In this document: one piece after another, positions 41,188-51,671 of the stretch
How the letters are laid out: each line of letters opens with the position of its first letter
How positions within the stretch are numbered: the first letter of the stretch is position 1
NCBI GenBank assembly: GCA_043772005.1
Contig: JAYVGP010000002.1
Location: forward strand, 67,422 to 131,421
Length of the DNA: 64,000 nt
Direction of reading: 5' to 3'
Source: JAYSSF01 sp043772005
GTDB lineage: Bacteria; Patescibacteriota; Gracilibacteria; Absconditabacterales; Absconditicoccaceae
Made by a program: the position numbers and the translations under genes
Notes under the pieces: model-generated
Database searches by the model: none
Told to the model about the DNA's origin: nothing
The model's input: only the letters and a program-made list of their open reading frames with translations

Positions 41188-41309
41188 ATAAACCATATCA
41201 GACTATTATATCAAAAAGTACAAAAAAACTTTAAGTATTTGTGTCAATTCTGCGAATACTATAGTAGATGATCATCTAGTATTATTTACTTTTCGTTTCA
41301 CTTGAGCTC

Positions 41310-41984
41310 ATGAAACAACCTATACAACAATTTGCCCGCTATGTGCAGCATCATACCAAACGAGATGCTTCTGCGAGATCACGCATCCAAGATGCAACAT
41401 CTCAATATTATACGAAACTCTATGGTACGACTGTAATATGAGCGTGGCAACAATCATTTACTTCATTATTCCAACCACCTATGAACTTTGCTAAAATCGC
41501 TACATATATTGTCAGCGCCCTCATGGCTTCTACTAGTGTATATGCATGAACTGCACCAGAATCATTTGCCCGTACAAACATCAAGATCCAAACCGCCATA
41601 CAAACAAATATCGACAAGATCCAAGCAGCAGTAGCATGAGAAAACAACACTTCTGCTAATATCAACGGAAACATTCGCTGAGACAATAAGACAGAAGTAT
41701 CTACTAATACTGACTCTAATCTGTGATCTCGTAACGATGCGAGTCTTGGTACAAATGTAAGCACCAGCAACAACACAATAAAAACCAACACATCTGCAAT
41801 CATCACAACAAACGAACTACTTAACCTTGATCTCATGAGTGGTAGTGAAAACAACAATGCAATATCTGATCTCAGTGTAGGTACTGATGCTTCGATCAAT
41901 AACTCAATTGACACCACGATCAACACCGATAACAAAATCGATCTTGATCTTCAGTCAGAACAATCCACTATTCTTGGTTTATAA
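41310..41984 (+). CDS. membrane-anchored Asn/Ser/Thr-rich protein, possible anti-sigma factor
   Basis: The protein has 224 residues. Residues 1-70 are basic, helical and probably cytoplasmic (QFARYVQHHTKRDASARSRI). One transmembrane helix follows (FAKIATYIVSALMASTSVYA), then a long extracytoplasmic region full of Asn, Thr and Ser. It lies 15 nt before an ECF sigma gene, so by position it may hold that sigma factor at the membrane. No known anti-sigma motif is seen. Confidence 0.55.
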
Positions 41985-41999
41985 TCTCTACTATTCCAT

Positions 42000-42569
42000 A
42001 TGTTTGATCGAATATTCCCCTCTCAAGACAGCGACATACAGCTCATCGAGAAAGCCAAAACGAACCAACACGACTTTGCACGTCTATATGATAGATATGT
42101 AGATGTCGTGTATCGTTTTGTGCAATGGAGAATTTCCAACAAACAAGACAGAGAAGATATCGTATCGCAAACATTTATGACAGTAGTAGAGAAACTCCCA
42201 TACTACGATACCACCAGAAATCAGAAATTTAGTACACGAGTACTGGGGATCGCAAATTACAAAATCCTTGATAAACTCAGAGATTATTATGAACCAGAGA
42301 TCACTCTTAATACTCAATCTCACGATCTTGATGACCCCGACGACAATTATCCAGATATTTTTGCCAACAAACAATTATATGATCAGATTATTCACTTTGT
42401 ACAAACCTTATCAGACAGACAGTCGAGTATATTTCTGCTAAGATTTGTAGAAGGACAAAGCAATGCTGAGATAGCAAGTATCTATAACATTAGTCCCAAG
42501 ACGGTAAGTAGTAGTATTGTACTAGTACTCAATAAAATCAGAGAACATCTATCAAAAGTTGATCGCTAG
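42000..42569 (+). CDS. ECF-type RNA polymerase sigma factor
   Basis: The protein has 189 residues. Region 2 is FARLYDRYVDVVYRFVQWRI, DREDIVSQTFMTVVEKLPYY; region 4 is LSDRQSSIFLLRFVEGQSNA, EIASIYNISPKTVSSSIVLV. No UGA. It follows the membrane protein above by 15 nt. A second ECF-like factor is at 54352..54912. Confidence 0.9.
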   Translation: MFDRIFPSQDSDIQLIEKAKTNQHDFARLYDRYVDVVYRFVQWRISNKQDREDIVSQTFMTVVEKLPYYDTTRNQKFSTRVLGIANYKILDKLRDYYEPEITLNTQSHDLDDPDDNYPDIFANKQLYDQIIHFVQTLSDRQSSIFLLRFVEGQSNAEIASIYNISPKTVSSSIVLVLNKIREHLSKVDR

Positions 42570-42594
42570 ATAGTTTTTTCCAAAAACAAAAAAA

Positions 42595-42666
42595 TGGACG
42601 ATAGTGGGATCGAACCACCGACCCTCCCCACGTCAAGGGGATGCTCTCCCACTGAGCTAACCGTCC
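42595..42666 (-). tRNA. tRNA-Val (anticodon GAC)
   Basis: Acceptor GGACGGT/ATCGTCC, anticodon loop TTGACGT inside CCCC/GGGG, T-arm GGTTCGATCCC. It lies convergent between the sigma factor and murG. Confidence 0.94.
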
Positions 42667-42765
42667 ATTTTGGGAAATTACAAATTAGAAACCACAAAGC
42701 ATAGATTTTTATCATTACTTAAGTATGATAGCTTTTAGCTTTTCGCCTTTAGCTTTTCGCTGACA

Positions 42766-43836
42766 ATGATGAATATCGCTTTTACTGGTTGATCTACAGG
42801 AGGACATGTCTTCCCGATCAGATCACTCATTCAATATATCAAATCAAAGCCCGAAATCAACGCCAAATTTGAAACCACCTACTGGTTCGGGGAAAAAGAT
42901 AGCATGGAAGAGCGTATCTGCGCCGAACTACAAGGACAATATACCAATATCACATTTGCAACTGTCATCGCTGGCAAAGTCCGTAGAGAACATGATGTAC
43001 GCGCATTACTACTCAACATCATTGACCTGTTCCGCTTTGTGTGGTGAGTAATCATGATGGTAGTCAAGTTTCCTCGTTATCATGTTGATGTGGTGTTCTG
43101 CAAGGGAGGATTTGTGTCGCTGCCACTCACCATTGCAGCGTGGATATGGCGCAAGGATGTATATGTACATGAATCTGACACCCGTGCAGGTTTGGCTACT
43201 CGTATCTGTGGCCATCTTGCGACTCATAATTTCTCAGGGTTTCCCGACACACTACCCAACTCTACTACCATCGGACAGATCATGGGAGATGATCTCACCG
43301 CGTCACATAGATATCACTATGGCGATCCAACCAAAACTAATCTCCTCATCACGTGAGGATCATTGTGAGCTAAAGCCATCTATGAAGCAGTAGGTAAATT
43401 GGGAGTACAGTGAGACTTCAAGAGTTTTAATATCATCATTATCCTCGGAGCACTCAATATCAACATGAGACCACAGTTTGAATGACGAACACACATCATC
43501 GAGCGAGCTGATCAATCCACCATGTGATCACTGTATCAGCGAGCTGATATCTGTATCTGTCGTGGAGGCACGACAAGCCTGGCTGAGATGGAAATATTTG
43601 GGATTCGTAAGCTCATTATTCCACTACCTATCACTCACGATCAGCAGACCAACGCTCAGTACTATATCGACCATCATGGCGATCATCTCATCATGCAGGA
43701 TAGTCAGATCACAATATCATTAAAACAATCATTGGAACAATATATCTGATATCATAAATCCCCCATAAACCTCAAAGAGATCAGTAAAAAGATTGACTTC
43801 GCAAAAGAAAAGATTATGAAATATATTATATCATAA
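42766..43836 (+). CDS. murG: UDP-N-acetylglucosamine transferase MurG
   Basis: The protein has 356 residues: AFTGGSTGGHVFPIRSLIQY (family GGTGGH; Gly after TG is UGA), VFCKGGFVSLPLTIAA, YVHESDTRAGLATR, LLITGGSLGAKAI, ADICICRGGTTSLAEMEIFG, LIIPLPITHDQQTNAQYY. It adds GlcNAc to lipid I to form lipid II at the inner membrane face. The other peptidoglycan genes here (mraY, alr) are scattered. Upstream DNA has a duplicated TTTAGCTTTTCGC. Confidence 0.95.
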
Positions 43837-43846
43837 TTTCCATATC

Positions 43847-44356
43847 ATGAGCATATCTACTATTTGACCTTCTGAAATAGACCTGTGAATTATCGATGAT
43901 TTTTATCATTGAACGCTCAATGAGAAGATTAAAGATTCAAAGGAACTTATATATAGTCTATACTATCAACCTGAAGTAGGGTTATCTCCTAAAAAATTAC
44001 TAAAAATCAAAAAGCTGAAACAAAATCTTAATGACAAATGCAAAGCATATAAGGAGATAGTTATGACATGCCAAAGTTTTATTACTGATAATTTCGGTCT
44101 CAAAGATTTATCTATACTCAAACGCAACTTTAATGAAGTAGTTCGTGAAATAGATGCTATAAGTGAGCTATATACTAGTTTTGAAGTTCGTCGCATAGCT
44201 CATAATATCATACTAGACTATAATGAGGAAGAAATTAGCTATATACAAGATACACTTGATAATGCAGAAAAATTAAACATTAATTATCTCGATGATAAAA
44301 TTAATATTATTCAACAATATATTAACAGCAAAAACCATAAATCACAGTGAATTTAG
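43847..44356 (+). CDS. hypothetical helical protein
   Basis: The protein has 169 residues: MSISTIGPSEIDLGIIDDFY, then helices with many Lys/Asn/Ile (LLKIKKLKQNLNDKCKAYKE, YIQDTLDNAEKLNINYLDDK). AT-rich, four UGA. It starts 10 nt after murG. No family recognised. Confidence 0.6.
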
Positions 44357-44371
44357 AATGACATATTACTC

Positions 44372-45340
44372 TTATTCTTCATCATCTCTTCCTACCATAC
44401 CTCCTACCATAGCCATCTGAGCCTTGATTGGTGGATGAGCATCATATCACTCAAGTGTTATATGTGAGAAGTCGATATCATCAATATTGGTCAGTGATGA
44501 GTCAATCTTCACAGTAGGAAATAGCTTGGGTTCTCTGGTAAGCTGTTCTTTCATCTGAGACATGTGACTCTCATAGATATGTACATCACCAAAGGTATGG
44601 ACAAACTCCCCTACCTCTACACCAAGCAGATGAGCCATGATGTACGTCAGGAGTGAGTAAGACGCAATATTAAACGGTACTCATAAGAATAAGTCAGCAC
44701 TTCTCTGATATAACTGACAACTGAGCTTATTGTTTTTGATTGAAAACTGAAACAGTGCATGACAGATAGGAAACTTATTAGCTTCTCCAGGTTTGGCCAT
44801 GGTATACATATATTCAGGATTCCATGAAGTCACAATTGCATTACGAGCATCAGGATCTTCTGCGAGCTCCCTAAGGACAAAAGCGATCTGATCAACTGTA
44901 TGATTAGAATCTTTGGTAGGTCGATCTCTCCACGCTTGTCAGTAAATATTTTCTAAATTTCCATGCAACTGTGCGAACTCATGATCATTAGTAAGAGTAT
45001 CGATAAATTCATCCTTACTCATGACAGGATATTCTCACTTTTTGGCTTTATTGTTATAGATATAGTATGGATAATCATCCCAGATATGAACATTGTTCTT
45101 GACCAAAAACTCAATATTCTTGTCTCAATGGAGAAACCACAGCAGTTCTGCTACCACTCACTTCCAATAGACTTTTTTGGTGGTCAATAGTGGAATACCC
45201 TGCGAAAGATCAAATCTAATCTGCGCACCAAACAATGCGTAAGCCACGTCACCACTTCACAGATCTACGTTCCTCACTCACTCATCCAAGATCTTCTGTG
45301 CAAGATTGAGGTACTGATATTCAGGATGTCTAGCCGTCAT
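44372..45340 (-). CDS. thyA: thymidylate synthase ThyA
   Basis: The protein has 322 residues: [55 protein letters not shown] with the nucleophilic Cys (usual LPPCH), [33 protein letters not shown]. It makes dTMP from dUMP with methylene-tetrahydrofolate; DHFR at 47230 regenerates the folate. The spacer before [11 protein letters not shown] is longer than in E. coli. Confidence 0.96.
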
Positions 45341-45370
45341 AGTTATGATAATATGTGAAATAAAATATTA

Positions 45371-46087
45371 CTATAATTTCTCATTTCTAATTTCTAATTT
45401 TTTACTCCAATCCGGTCCACCTTTCTGACAAACGAGAATAATATGATCTGACTTGTAGTCGTTTGACTGCTTGGTGATTGGTTTACCTTTAAGATCGAGA
45501 ATACTCACCGTCTCGTAGTATTGCCCTGCAAACTTCTTGATCTCTGCGAGGCTCATACTGTCATATTGCTGGGTAATCTGTGTCTTACGATACAAATCTG
45601 GTTGATCACCGAGTGCTTCCAATCTCATCTGATGATGAATATAGCTTCCTTTTTTGGTTTGCCATGAGCTCACAGTGATTGAGGTGGTATTGATTTGTGG
45701 TGCAGATGATAGTTTACTCTGCGCTTCATAATAACTCGGTAGCTTGACATCAAGTACCACCAATCCATAAGGACTTGTATGCTTGCTGATCGTACTCATC
45801 ATATCTCACCATTTGGTATGAGGGATGGTATTGATCTGCCCATGAAGTGCATAGGTCAACTGCATCAAACCAGTCACACGATATGACTCCAGTTTCTGTG
45901 CGTACAGCTTTGCCGTAGGATTTGAGGTTTTGCCCTGGTCAACAAGTTCGCGGCTAGAAACAATGCCCCGCATCTGATGACTTAATCACCATTGTGTCAG
46001 ACCGCCCAATTCCTCGTCACCAAGCGCCAAGATATTAGTCGGGAAGAGCTTATAGCGCTTGAGTATAGTTGTTAGTAGTATGTTCAT
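45371..46087 (-). CDS. hypothetical protein
   Basis: The protein has 238 residues: MNILLTTILKRYKLFPTNIL, ALGDEELGGLTQWGLSHQMR, and a strand-rich C-half (YGLVVLDVKLPSYYEAQSKL, SDHIILVCQKGGPDWSKK). Two UGA. The last codons (LEIRNEKL) come from an AT repeat (AATTAGAAATTAGAAATGAG). No family recognised. It starts 31 nt upstream of thyA on the same strand. Confidence 0.6.
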
Positions 46088-46203
46088 ACTCTATGTTATA
46101 TGATATTTTGACCCAACTGCAACACAAAAAAATCTCTCGCTATTGAGTTTTATAATATTATCTTAGAGACATATATCATGCTATGGTTGATAATTTTTAA
46201 TTT

Positions 46204-46950
46204 ATGATTTACCTAACTATGTCCCCCTACTCCCGCATCGCTTGGGTTGCGTCTACTATACTCATGATTGTAGTCAATACACTCGCTGTCACACTCCCCA
46301 TCAATAATGTCAGCACCAAACAATTATCCGACACACTCTCAACCTTGATTACACCAATTGGCTGGACATTTAGTATCTGGTCAGTAATATATTTATGATT
46401 GATCGTTGCTGCTATCCGAATCTTCTGGAAGCAGATCAATGTCTCCCGCCAGATCGTACGAGCCTACATCATCTCATGTTTATGTAACACAGCATGGATC
46501 ATAGTTCGACATTATGGTTATCTGACTGCTGCGATGCTTATTATTGTATGATTGTTGATCTCACTCATCATCATTGATCAGCATATTCTCAAACATGAGG
46601 TGGAGCATTTTACAAGCTGGTTTAGATCTATCTTTCTGATCTATTTCGGACGAGTACAGATTGCTACACTACTCATGACGACTATCTATCTCATCTACGG
46701 ACTTGGTCGAATCACTGCCGAGACGCTCTGGTGGCCAATCGTAGTGATCACTCTCATATGAGCTATCAACCTCACTGTCATTATGCGTGCTCGTCGTATT
46801 GAGACAACACTTGTAGGTATACGAGCACTCACAGGGATTTATTTCTGACAGACTAATACTGACATTCGTACTACTTGTTTGATTGTGGGTGGAGTGTTGC
46901 TTATTAGATTAGCCTATTCTTTTCAAAAGAAGGTTTTTCTCAAAATATAA
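46204..46950 (+). CDS. TspO/MBR-like multipass membrane protein
   Basis: The protein has 248 residues with seven hydrophobic segments: VASTILMIVVNTLAVTLPIN, ITPIGWTFSIWSVIYLGLIV, NTAWIIVRHYGYLTAAMLII. The pattern TP.G.TFSIW..IYLGL is found in large TspO-related proteins (tryptophan-rich sensory family). Several UGA. Ligand and role are unknown. Confidence 0.6.
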
Positions 46951-47004
46951 TATAATAAAAATTTATACTAAATACTACATATTATCTCAGGGATAAGAAA
47001 TTTT

Positions 47005-47153
47005 GATAAAAAAATCCCTGTCTCAATATTAGCGACAGGGATTCCGACTTACGTTCTTTCCTAATGATCCAAATGGATCAGTATTTTGCGATAAATTAAG
47101 GACAACCTTATATTTATCTAATGCCGGCGCTAACTTCAAACAAAGTTAGACAT
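47005..47153 (-). ncRNA. putative structured non-coding RNA, unknown family
   Basis: It lies between a convincing promoter and an intrinsic terminator and has no reading frame. Paired elements in transcript order: CTAACTT/AAGTTAG hairpin (47149..47130); a closing helix CCGGC/GTCGG (47127..47123 with 47048..47044) around two hairpins GATAAAT-TAAGG/CCTTA-ATTTATC (47118..47090) and TGATCC/GGATCA (47080..47065); then a 10-bp terminator AATCCCTGTC/GACAGGGATT with seven T. It does not match tRNA, tmRNA, SRP or common riboswitch cores that I know. No minus-strand gene follows, so it is probably a stand-alone RNA. Confidence 0.6.
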
Positions 47154-47157
47154 ATAA

Positions 47158-47187
47158 AGTATATAATCAATTCACTATAAAAATCAA
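47158..47187 (-). promoter_or_regulatory. promoter of the putative structured RNA
   Basis: TTGATT, an 18-nt spacer and TATACT on the minus strand; a TTGACT also lies 11 nt further up. The RNA would start about 7 nt downstream. folA is divergent. Confidence 0.6.
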
Positions 47188-47229
47188 GTAAAAGTCAAAT
47201 TAATTTTCTGTCTCGACATTAGATCCAAC

Positions 47230-47835
47230 ATGACTATAAGTCATACTATGATTTCACTCATCGTCAAAGTAGACAATAATAACCTGATTGGTGATTCTCA
47301 GCGCAACTGTATGCCTTGGGAGGGTATAGAGCTGGATGAAAAACTGATACAAGCAAATCATGCTGATATGAAACATTTTATAACACTAAGAAAATGATCT
47401 AATCCTGAGACTGCTCCAGATATTGTCATTATGGGCCGTAAAACCCGAGAATCAATCCCCATTAAGTTTAGACCATTTCACCAAAACATCAACTACATCA
47501 TCTCTCGCAACACTAATCTTGATCTATGAAATACAAAATGAGAATTAGTTGAAATATTCACATCAGTGGAGTCATGTCTGGCTCATATCAGTAAGCACCA
47601 TCCTGATCGCGATATCCATATCATCGGAGGAGGTCAGATCTATCAATATGTCCTTGAACATGATCTTGTGGATCGTATTGAGATGACAGTATTAGATCAT
47701 GAGTTTCAGTGAGATGTCTACTTCCCTGAACTTGGGTCAAAACGAAAGGAAATAAACAGAGCGCAAGTCAACCCTAACGACAATAATAAACATGCTTTTG
47801 TTACCTATGAAAAAAACCCATCAACCATATCTTAA
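47230..47835 (+). CDS. folA: dihydrofolate reductase
   Basis: The protein has 201 residues: MISLIVKVDNNNLIGDSQRN (a start at this ATG, 47248, is equally possible), CMPWEGI, DIVIMGRKTRESIPIKFRPF, NYIISRNTNLDL, IHIIGGGQIYQYVLEHDLVD, IEMTVLDHEFQGDVYFPEL. The NADPH-binding GRKT and GGG motifs are intact. Four UGA. It pairs with thyA in dTMP synthesis. Confidence 0.93.
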
Positions 47836-47867
47836 CTTCCTTATTTTAGCTAGTTTTATACTATGCC

Positions 47868-48590
47868 ATGAATCAAACAGAACTCGAAATTAAATGCCTC
47901 CTCGGTACACAAGCCAATGCTGATGCATTCCTTATTAAGCTTGAGGAGTTTGGTATAGAAACTCAAACACTGGTAACACCAGAACGCCAACTCAATCACT
48001 ACTTCTCTGGAAATAATGTACTCGATATTTACAACAAAGTCTCATGACAGATGCCGATGAAAGACGCTGAAGCATTATACCATATCTGTATGTATGGACG
48101 CAACCACTCAGTCAGAACTCGTTCAATCCTCCCATGAGATGAGACCATCCTGGTAATCAAATCATCAAACAACGAAAATAGTAGTCACAATGGTGTCACA
48201 AGACTTGAGTTTGAATATATGTTTCCAGGGATGACACTCGAAGAGCTTGATCTCATCTTGCTTGATCTTGGCTGAGAATATCTATCCAAACGAAGTAGGA
48301 TCAGAACATGGTATCATGTCTGAGATATTGATATCTGTCTTGATCAAAATGCTGGATATGGCTATATAGCAGAGTTTGAAACAATACTTTCATCAGGAGA
48401 GGATGCTGTAGCAGCTGAAGCTCGTATCAGAACACTCATGACGCAGCTCGGTGTACATGAACTTGATCAAACTAAACTCGAGCAAATGTTTGCTCATTAT
48501 AATCAGAACTGGTCTGACTACTATGGTAGTTCTTCTACCTTCGATATGTCTGCGAACGGCGATATTATTCATTATGAATTTGGAGAGTAA
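47868..48590 (+). CDS. CYTH-domain protein (triphosphate tunnel enzyme)
   Basis: The protein has 240 residues: NQTELEIKCLLG (EXEXK signature), HSVRTRSILPGDETILVIKS, TRLEFEYMFPGMTLEELDLI, LGGEYLSKRSRIRTWYHVGD, GYGYIAEFETIL. Charged residues lining the tunnel are present. CYTH enzymes cleave triphosphates or make cAMP. The substrate cannot be told. A C-terminal extension of about 50 residues follows the domain. Confidence 0.8.
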
Positions 48591-48622
48591 TTAAATTTAA
48601 TCCTATTTTAATCTCATATACA

Positions 48623-49717
48623 ATGCTACAAAACCTCACTCAAATACTCATCTACTCCATGATAGCGTGTGTTGTGACAGCAGCCAGCTTTCCATATTAT
48701 ATTCGCCTCCTACGCTACTTTAAAGCTGGCAAAACTATTCGTGAAGACAGTTGAACAGGAGACAAAGCAATCATATTCAATGCACTGCATCAGCACAAAT
48801 GATGAACTCCTACTATGTGAGGCTGACTTATGCTGATTGTTATGATAATTATGATTATACTATCTCTTCTACTTCAAAAACGGTGAACTATCACTCACAG
48901 TCTCCTTGAAAGAAAAGAAACCTATGTGCTTCTTGTTGCATTCTTCGGGATGTGAATATGGTGACTATTGGATGACTATCTCAATATCAAATCATGGTGA
49001 CGTGTCAAATGATTACCTGCTATCGTTAAGCTATTATGAATGTTTCTATTTGCTGGGTTTGTAAGCTACTGGTTTCATGTAAAGCTAGGCATTAATGAAG
49101 TTAATTTATGGCCATTCGCTTGACTCACCAACTTATGATGGGTAGATTTTACACGATTTGGATCAGAATATCAGTTATGATTATGATACATGATTCTGAC
49201 TTTTGTTATGACTCTCACTATCACCAATGCGATCAATATTACTGATGGTTTAGATTGACTTGCTGGAGGTATTATGCTCATGATCTTATCAGTATGTGCT
49301 GGGATTACCTTCTACTATGGTCGATATATCGCCACTACTGTGATCGGGATTGTATTATGATGTCTTCTTGCTTTCTTATGGTTCAACATCAACCCCGCCA
49401 AAATCTTCATGGGAGACAGTTGATCATTAGCCCTAGGCTGACTATTTTCAACGCTTGTATATCTCATTGGGATCAAAATTGGATTTATTATTCCATTTTT
49501 CATTCTCTTTGGACTATGTCTAGTTGAACTTTCGACCAGCGGATTACAAATCTTTTGGAAAAAAGTCTTCAAACGCAAATTATTTGCCATTGCCCCGTTG
49601 CACCATCTCCTCGAATATCAGGGTATGAATGAAAGTTCCATCGTGATGAGATTATGGCTTATACAAGGGATTCTATGTATGATAGCATTTATTCTTGTGA
49701 TGTATCAATTAGTCTAG
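48623..49717 (+). CDS. mraY: phospho-N-acetylmuramoyl-pentapeptide-transferase MraY
   Basis: The protein has 364 residues with about ten membrane helices. Motifs: HKGGTPTMGGGLML (all but two Gly are UGA), LLDDYLNIKSWG, TNAINITDGLDGLAGGIML, NINPAKIFMGDSGSLALGGL, and LHHLLEYQGMNES. It has more than 25 UGA codons, among the densest in the window. It makes lipid I at the membrane. Confidence 0.95.
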
Positions 49718-49834
49718 AATTACCCCAGATTGAGCTATGAATATGGGATAATGTGACTTTTTTGCAAAAATCACTTGAAATTGCTATTTTTTTATACATG
49801 ATGGTAGGGTAATTTATTTTATTACTTCCCAATA

Positions 49835-50110
49835 ATGACTAAAACTCAATTGATTGCTCACTTAGCTGACAAAGCTAAAATCTCTAAGAGACTCGCTGGT
49901 GATGTTCTTAACATCCTTGTTGATGGTATCGTTGCTTCAGTTAAAAAAGGTGATAGCGTAAGCATCCAAGGTTTCGGTACGTTCAAGTCTTCACATAGAA
50001 AGGCAAGAACTGGTGTTAACCCACAAAAACCAACTGAAAAGATCCAGATTAAAGCAATGAACGTTCCTACATTCAAAGCTGGTTCAGATTTCAAGAAAGC
50101 TGTTAGGTAA
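49835..50110 (+). CDS. HU-family DNA-binding protein
   Basis: The protein has 91 residues: MTKTQLIAHLADKAKISKRL, VSIQGFGTFKSSHRKARTGV, NPQKPTEKIQIKAMNVPTFK, AGSDFKKAVR. Typical HU with beta-arm NPQ. It contains no UGA despite six glycines. It is followed by a strong terminator. Confidence 0.96.
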   Translation: MTKTQLIAHLADKAKISKRLAGDVLNILVDGIVASVKKGDSVSIQGFGTFKSSHRKARTGVNPQKPTEKIQIKAMNVPTFKAGSDFKKAVR

Positions 50111-50138
50111 TCTAACTTTATACACGTGTATAGTATCG

Positions 50139-50163
50139 TCCCTAGTCTCGGCTAGGGATTTTT
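50139..50163 (+). terminator. Rho-independent terminator of HU gene
   Basis: Stem TCCCTAG/CTAGGGA, 6-nt loop, five T. Confidence 0.9.
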
Positions 50164-50192
50164 GTATCAAAAAAACTCGACTAAATTCTCCC

Positions 50193-50220
50193 TTGCATAT
50201 GATATCACTATCACTATAAT
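50193..50220 (+). promoter_or_regulatory. promoter of cold-shock gene
   Basis: TTGCAT, 16-nt spacer, TATAAT. The transcript would have a leader of about 140 nt before the ATG at 50369, as cold-shock mRNAs often do. Confidence 0.7.
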
Positions 50221-50368
50221 AAATGAAGATATCGGAATACCACAATAACAACAAATACCCCTAAGAATTATTTCTGGACACTCGTTGCACTAAATTACCT
50301 TCTTTTGACACCTTGTTTCGTTGCGTATCATTCGTATCGATCTTTTTATAATTTTTTTTCACACACAC

Positions 50369-50593
50369 ATGACTACTGGTACAGTAAAATTCTACAACGA
50401 CACTAAAGGTTTCGGATTTATCACTCCAGATGATGGATCTACAGACTTATTTGTACATATCACAGGAGTGGTAGGAGTTGATAGTCTTATGGATAACGAC
50501 AGAGTTAGCTTTGACGTTACACAAGGTAGAGAAGGTAAAATGCAAGCTGTAAACGTACAGTTGTTGACTAACGAAGCTCCTATGGCTGCATAG
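50369..50593 (+). CDS. cold shock domain protein
   Basis: The protein has 74 residues: MTTGTVKFYNDTKGFGFITP (RNP1 KGFGFI), DLFVHITGV (RNP2-like), REGKMQAVNVQ. The start was chosen at MTTGTV; in-frame sequence upstream is leader. No UGA although it has eight glycines. Binds single-stranded RNA/DNA. Confidence 0.95.
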   Translation: MTTGTVKFYNDTKGFGFITPDDGSTDLFVHITGVVGVDSLMDNDRVSFDVTQGREGKMQAVNVQLLTNEAPMAA

Positions 50594-50611
50594 TTATATC
50601 ATTCATATCAA

Positions 50612-50640
50612 AAAAATCCCCAACTTTGTTGGGGATTTTT
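50612..50640 (+). terminator. Rho-independent terminator of cold-shock gene
   Basis: Stem AAATCCCCAAC/GTTGGGGATTT with a 3-nt loop and T run, 20 nt after the stop. Confidence 0.9.
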
Positions 50641-50651
50641 ATTATCAAAAA

Positions 50652-51026
50652 CTACATAGTATCTTTTGTATCCCTATCTCTCTTATAATCCGTAGAATTC
50701 TTAATCTTCTGGATACGATTGAGCTGCGTCATATTACTCGCCCTGATACCATCGATATCAAATTCCTTAGATATGGTATTACCCAGTGTAGTAGTATACT
50801 GTCTCATTGCACGGTGATATTCTGAATCCAGATGCGTAGTATCAAACAGATCAATTCTCTTCTTAAGGGTAACAAATCTATCTACCAACTGTTGATTAGT
50901 AGTCACTTCGTCACGGAATAATCTAAACATATTTTTCGTCATTTTTTCGAGTGCATTGATGCACTTCCGACGATTAAATTTGTCAGTATGTCTATCGCTG
51001 GTAGTGAGCTTGCTGGTTGATGCCAT
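50652..51026 (-). CDS. hypothetical basic helical protein
   Basis: The protein has 124 residues: KFNRRKCINALEKMTKNMFR, LVDRFVTLKKRIDLFDTTHL, NRIQKIKNSTDYKRDRDTKD. Highly charged, no UGA, ends TAG. It lies convergent to the csp gene. No family recognised. Confidence 0.55.
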   Translation of the reverse strand: MASTSKLTTSDRHTDKFNRRKCINALEKMTKNMFRLFRDEVTTNQQLVDRFVTLKKRIDLFDTTHLDSEYHRAMRQYTTTLGNTISKEFDIDGIRASNMTQLNRIQKIKNSTDYKRDRDTKDTM

Positions 51027-51062
51027 ACTATTATCATACTGTTTTATTCTATTTTTAAAAGT

Positions 51063-51089
51063 AAAAAAATCTCAGCTATGACACCGAGA
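51063..51089 (-). terminator. terminator of tmRNA gene
   Basis: Stem TCTCGG/CTGAGA (G-U pairs) and seven T directly after the tmRNA 3' CCA. Confidence 0.7.
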
Positions 51090-51095
51090 ATTTTT

Positions 51096-51501
51096 TGGTG
51101 GAGATGATGGGAGTCGAACCCATGTCCAAATAGTACTCAACACACTGTTTATGCTCATAGTATCATAATTTGAAACCAATAGTATTTTAATACCATGACT
51201 ATAAATAGTCATTGCTGGACAACATCGCACATGATACACGCTAGCTGTTTTAGGGTTTTCCTAGTTTATCACGAGGACAGTGAGTGATATATTTAGTTTC
51301 GCCACTTCACTCATACTAACCTATTGAAATAGGTTAGCCAATAAATTGCTTTCGCAATTGATTGGTACATATATCAGGACATACGAAGTGGTTAAGAGAC
51401 TAGGCGAAAGAAAGAGTATTAGTCTTGAATGCGTTAAGTCTTAGGTTTGAGTTTGCATTTATGCAGTTTGATGGCGGTGTTTTACGTCAGTATCCATCAC
51501 C
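51096..51501 (-). ncRNA. ssrA: transfer-messenger RNA (tmRNA)
   Basis: The 3' end carries a T-arm ATGGGTTCGACTCCCAT, acceptor CATCTCC, discriminator A and encoded CCA. The 5' end pairs as GGTGATG (one T-T mismatch). The tag frame begins at GCA after CATAAAT and reads ANSNLRLNAFKTNTLSFA then TAG, with no Gly and no UGA. Several hairpins follow (for example AACCTATT..AATAGGTT). It rescues stalled ribosomes with SmpB, which is not in the window. The exact 5' end is inferred. Confidence 0.88.
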
Positions 51502-51671
51502 GACGGAGCAAAGCATACCAAGTCATGTCTATCTGTCGAAGCCAGTACATCCCCAAATTAGGTGATATGTTATATCATATAGACCAAAGGCATATACGAA
51601 TTCATAATACATATCGTGACAATAAAGTCAATATCGATATGTTCATCTCCCTATGACCTATGACATTTGAC

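Noticed and set aside
42728..42763. Duplicated TTTAGCTTTTCGC upstream of murG, with a similar string at 53018..53045, as a CRISPR or regulatory array
   Set aside because: Only two units in each place, no spacers and no cas genes; treated as a minor AT-rich repeat.
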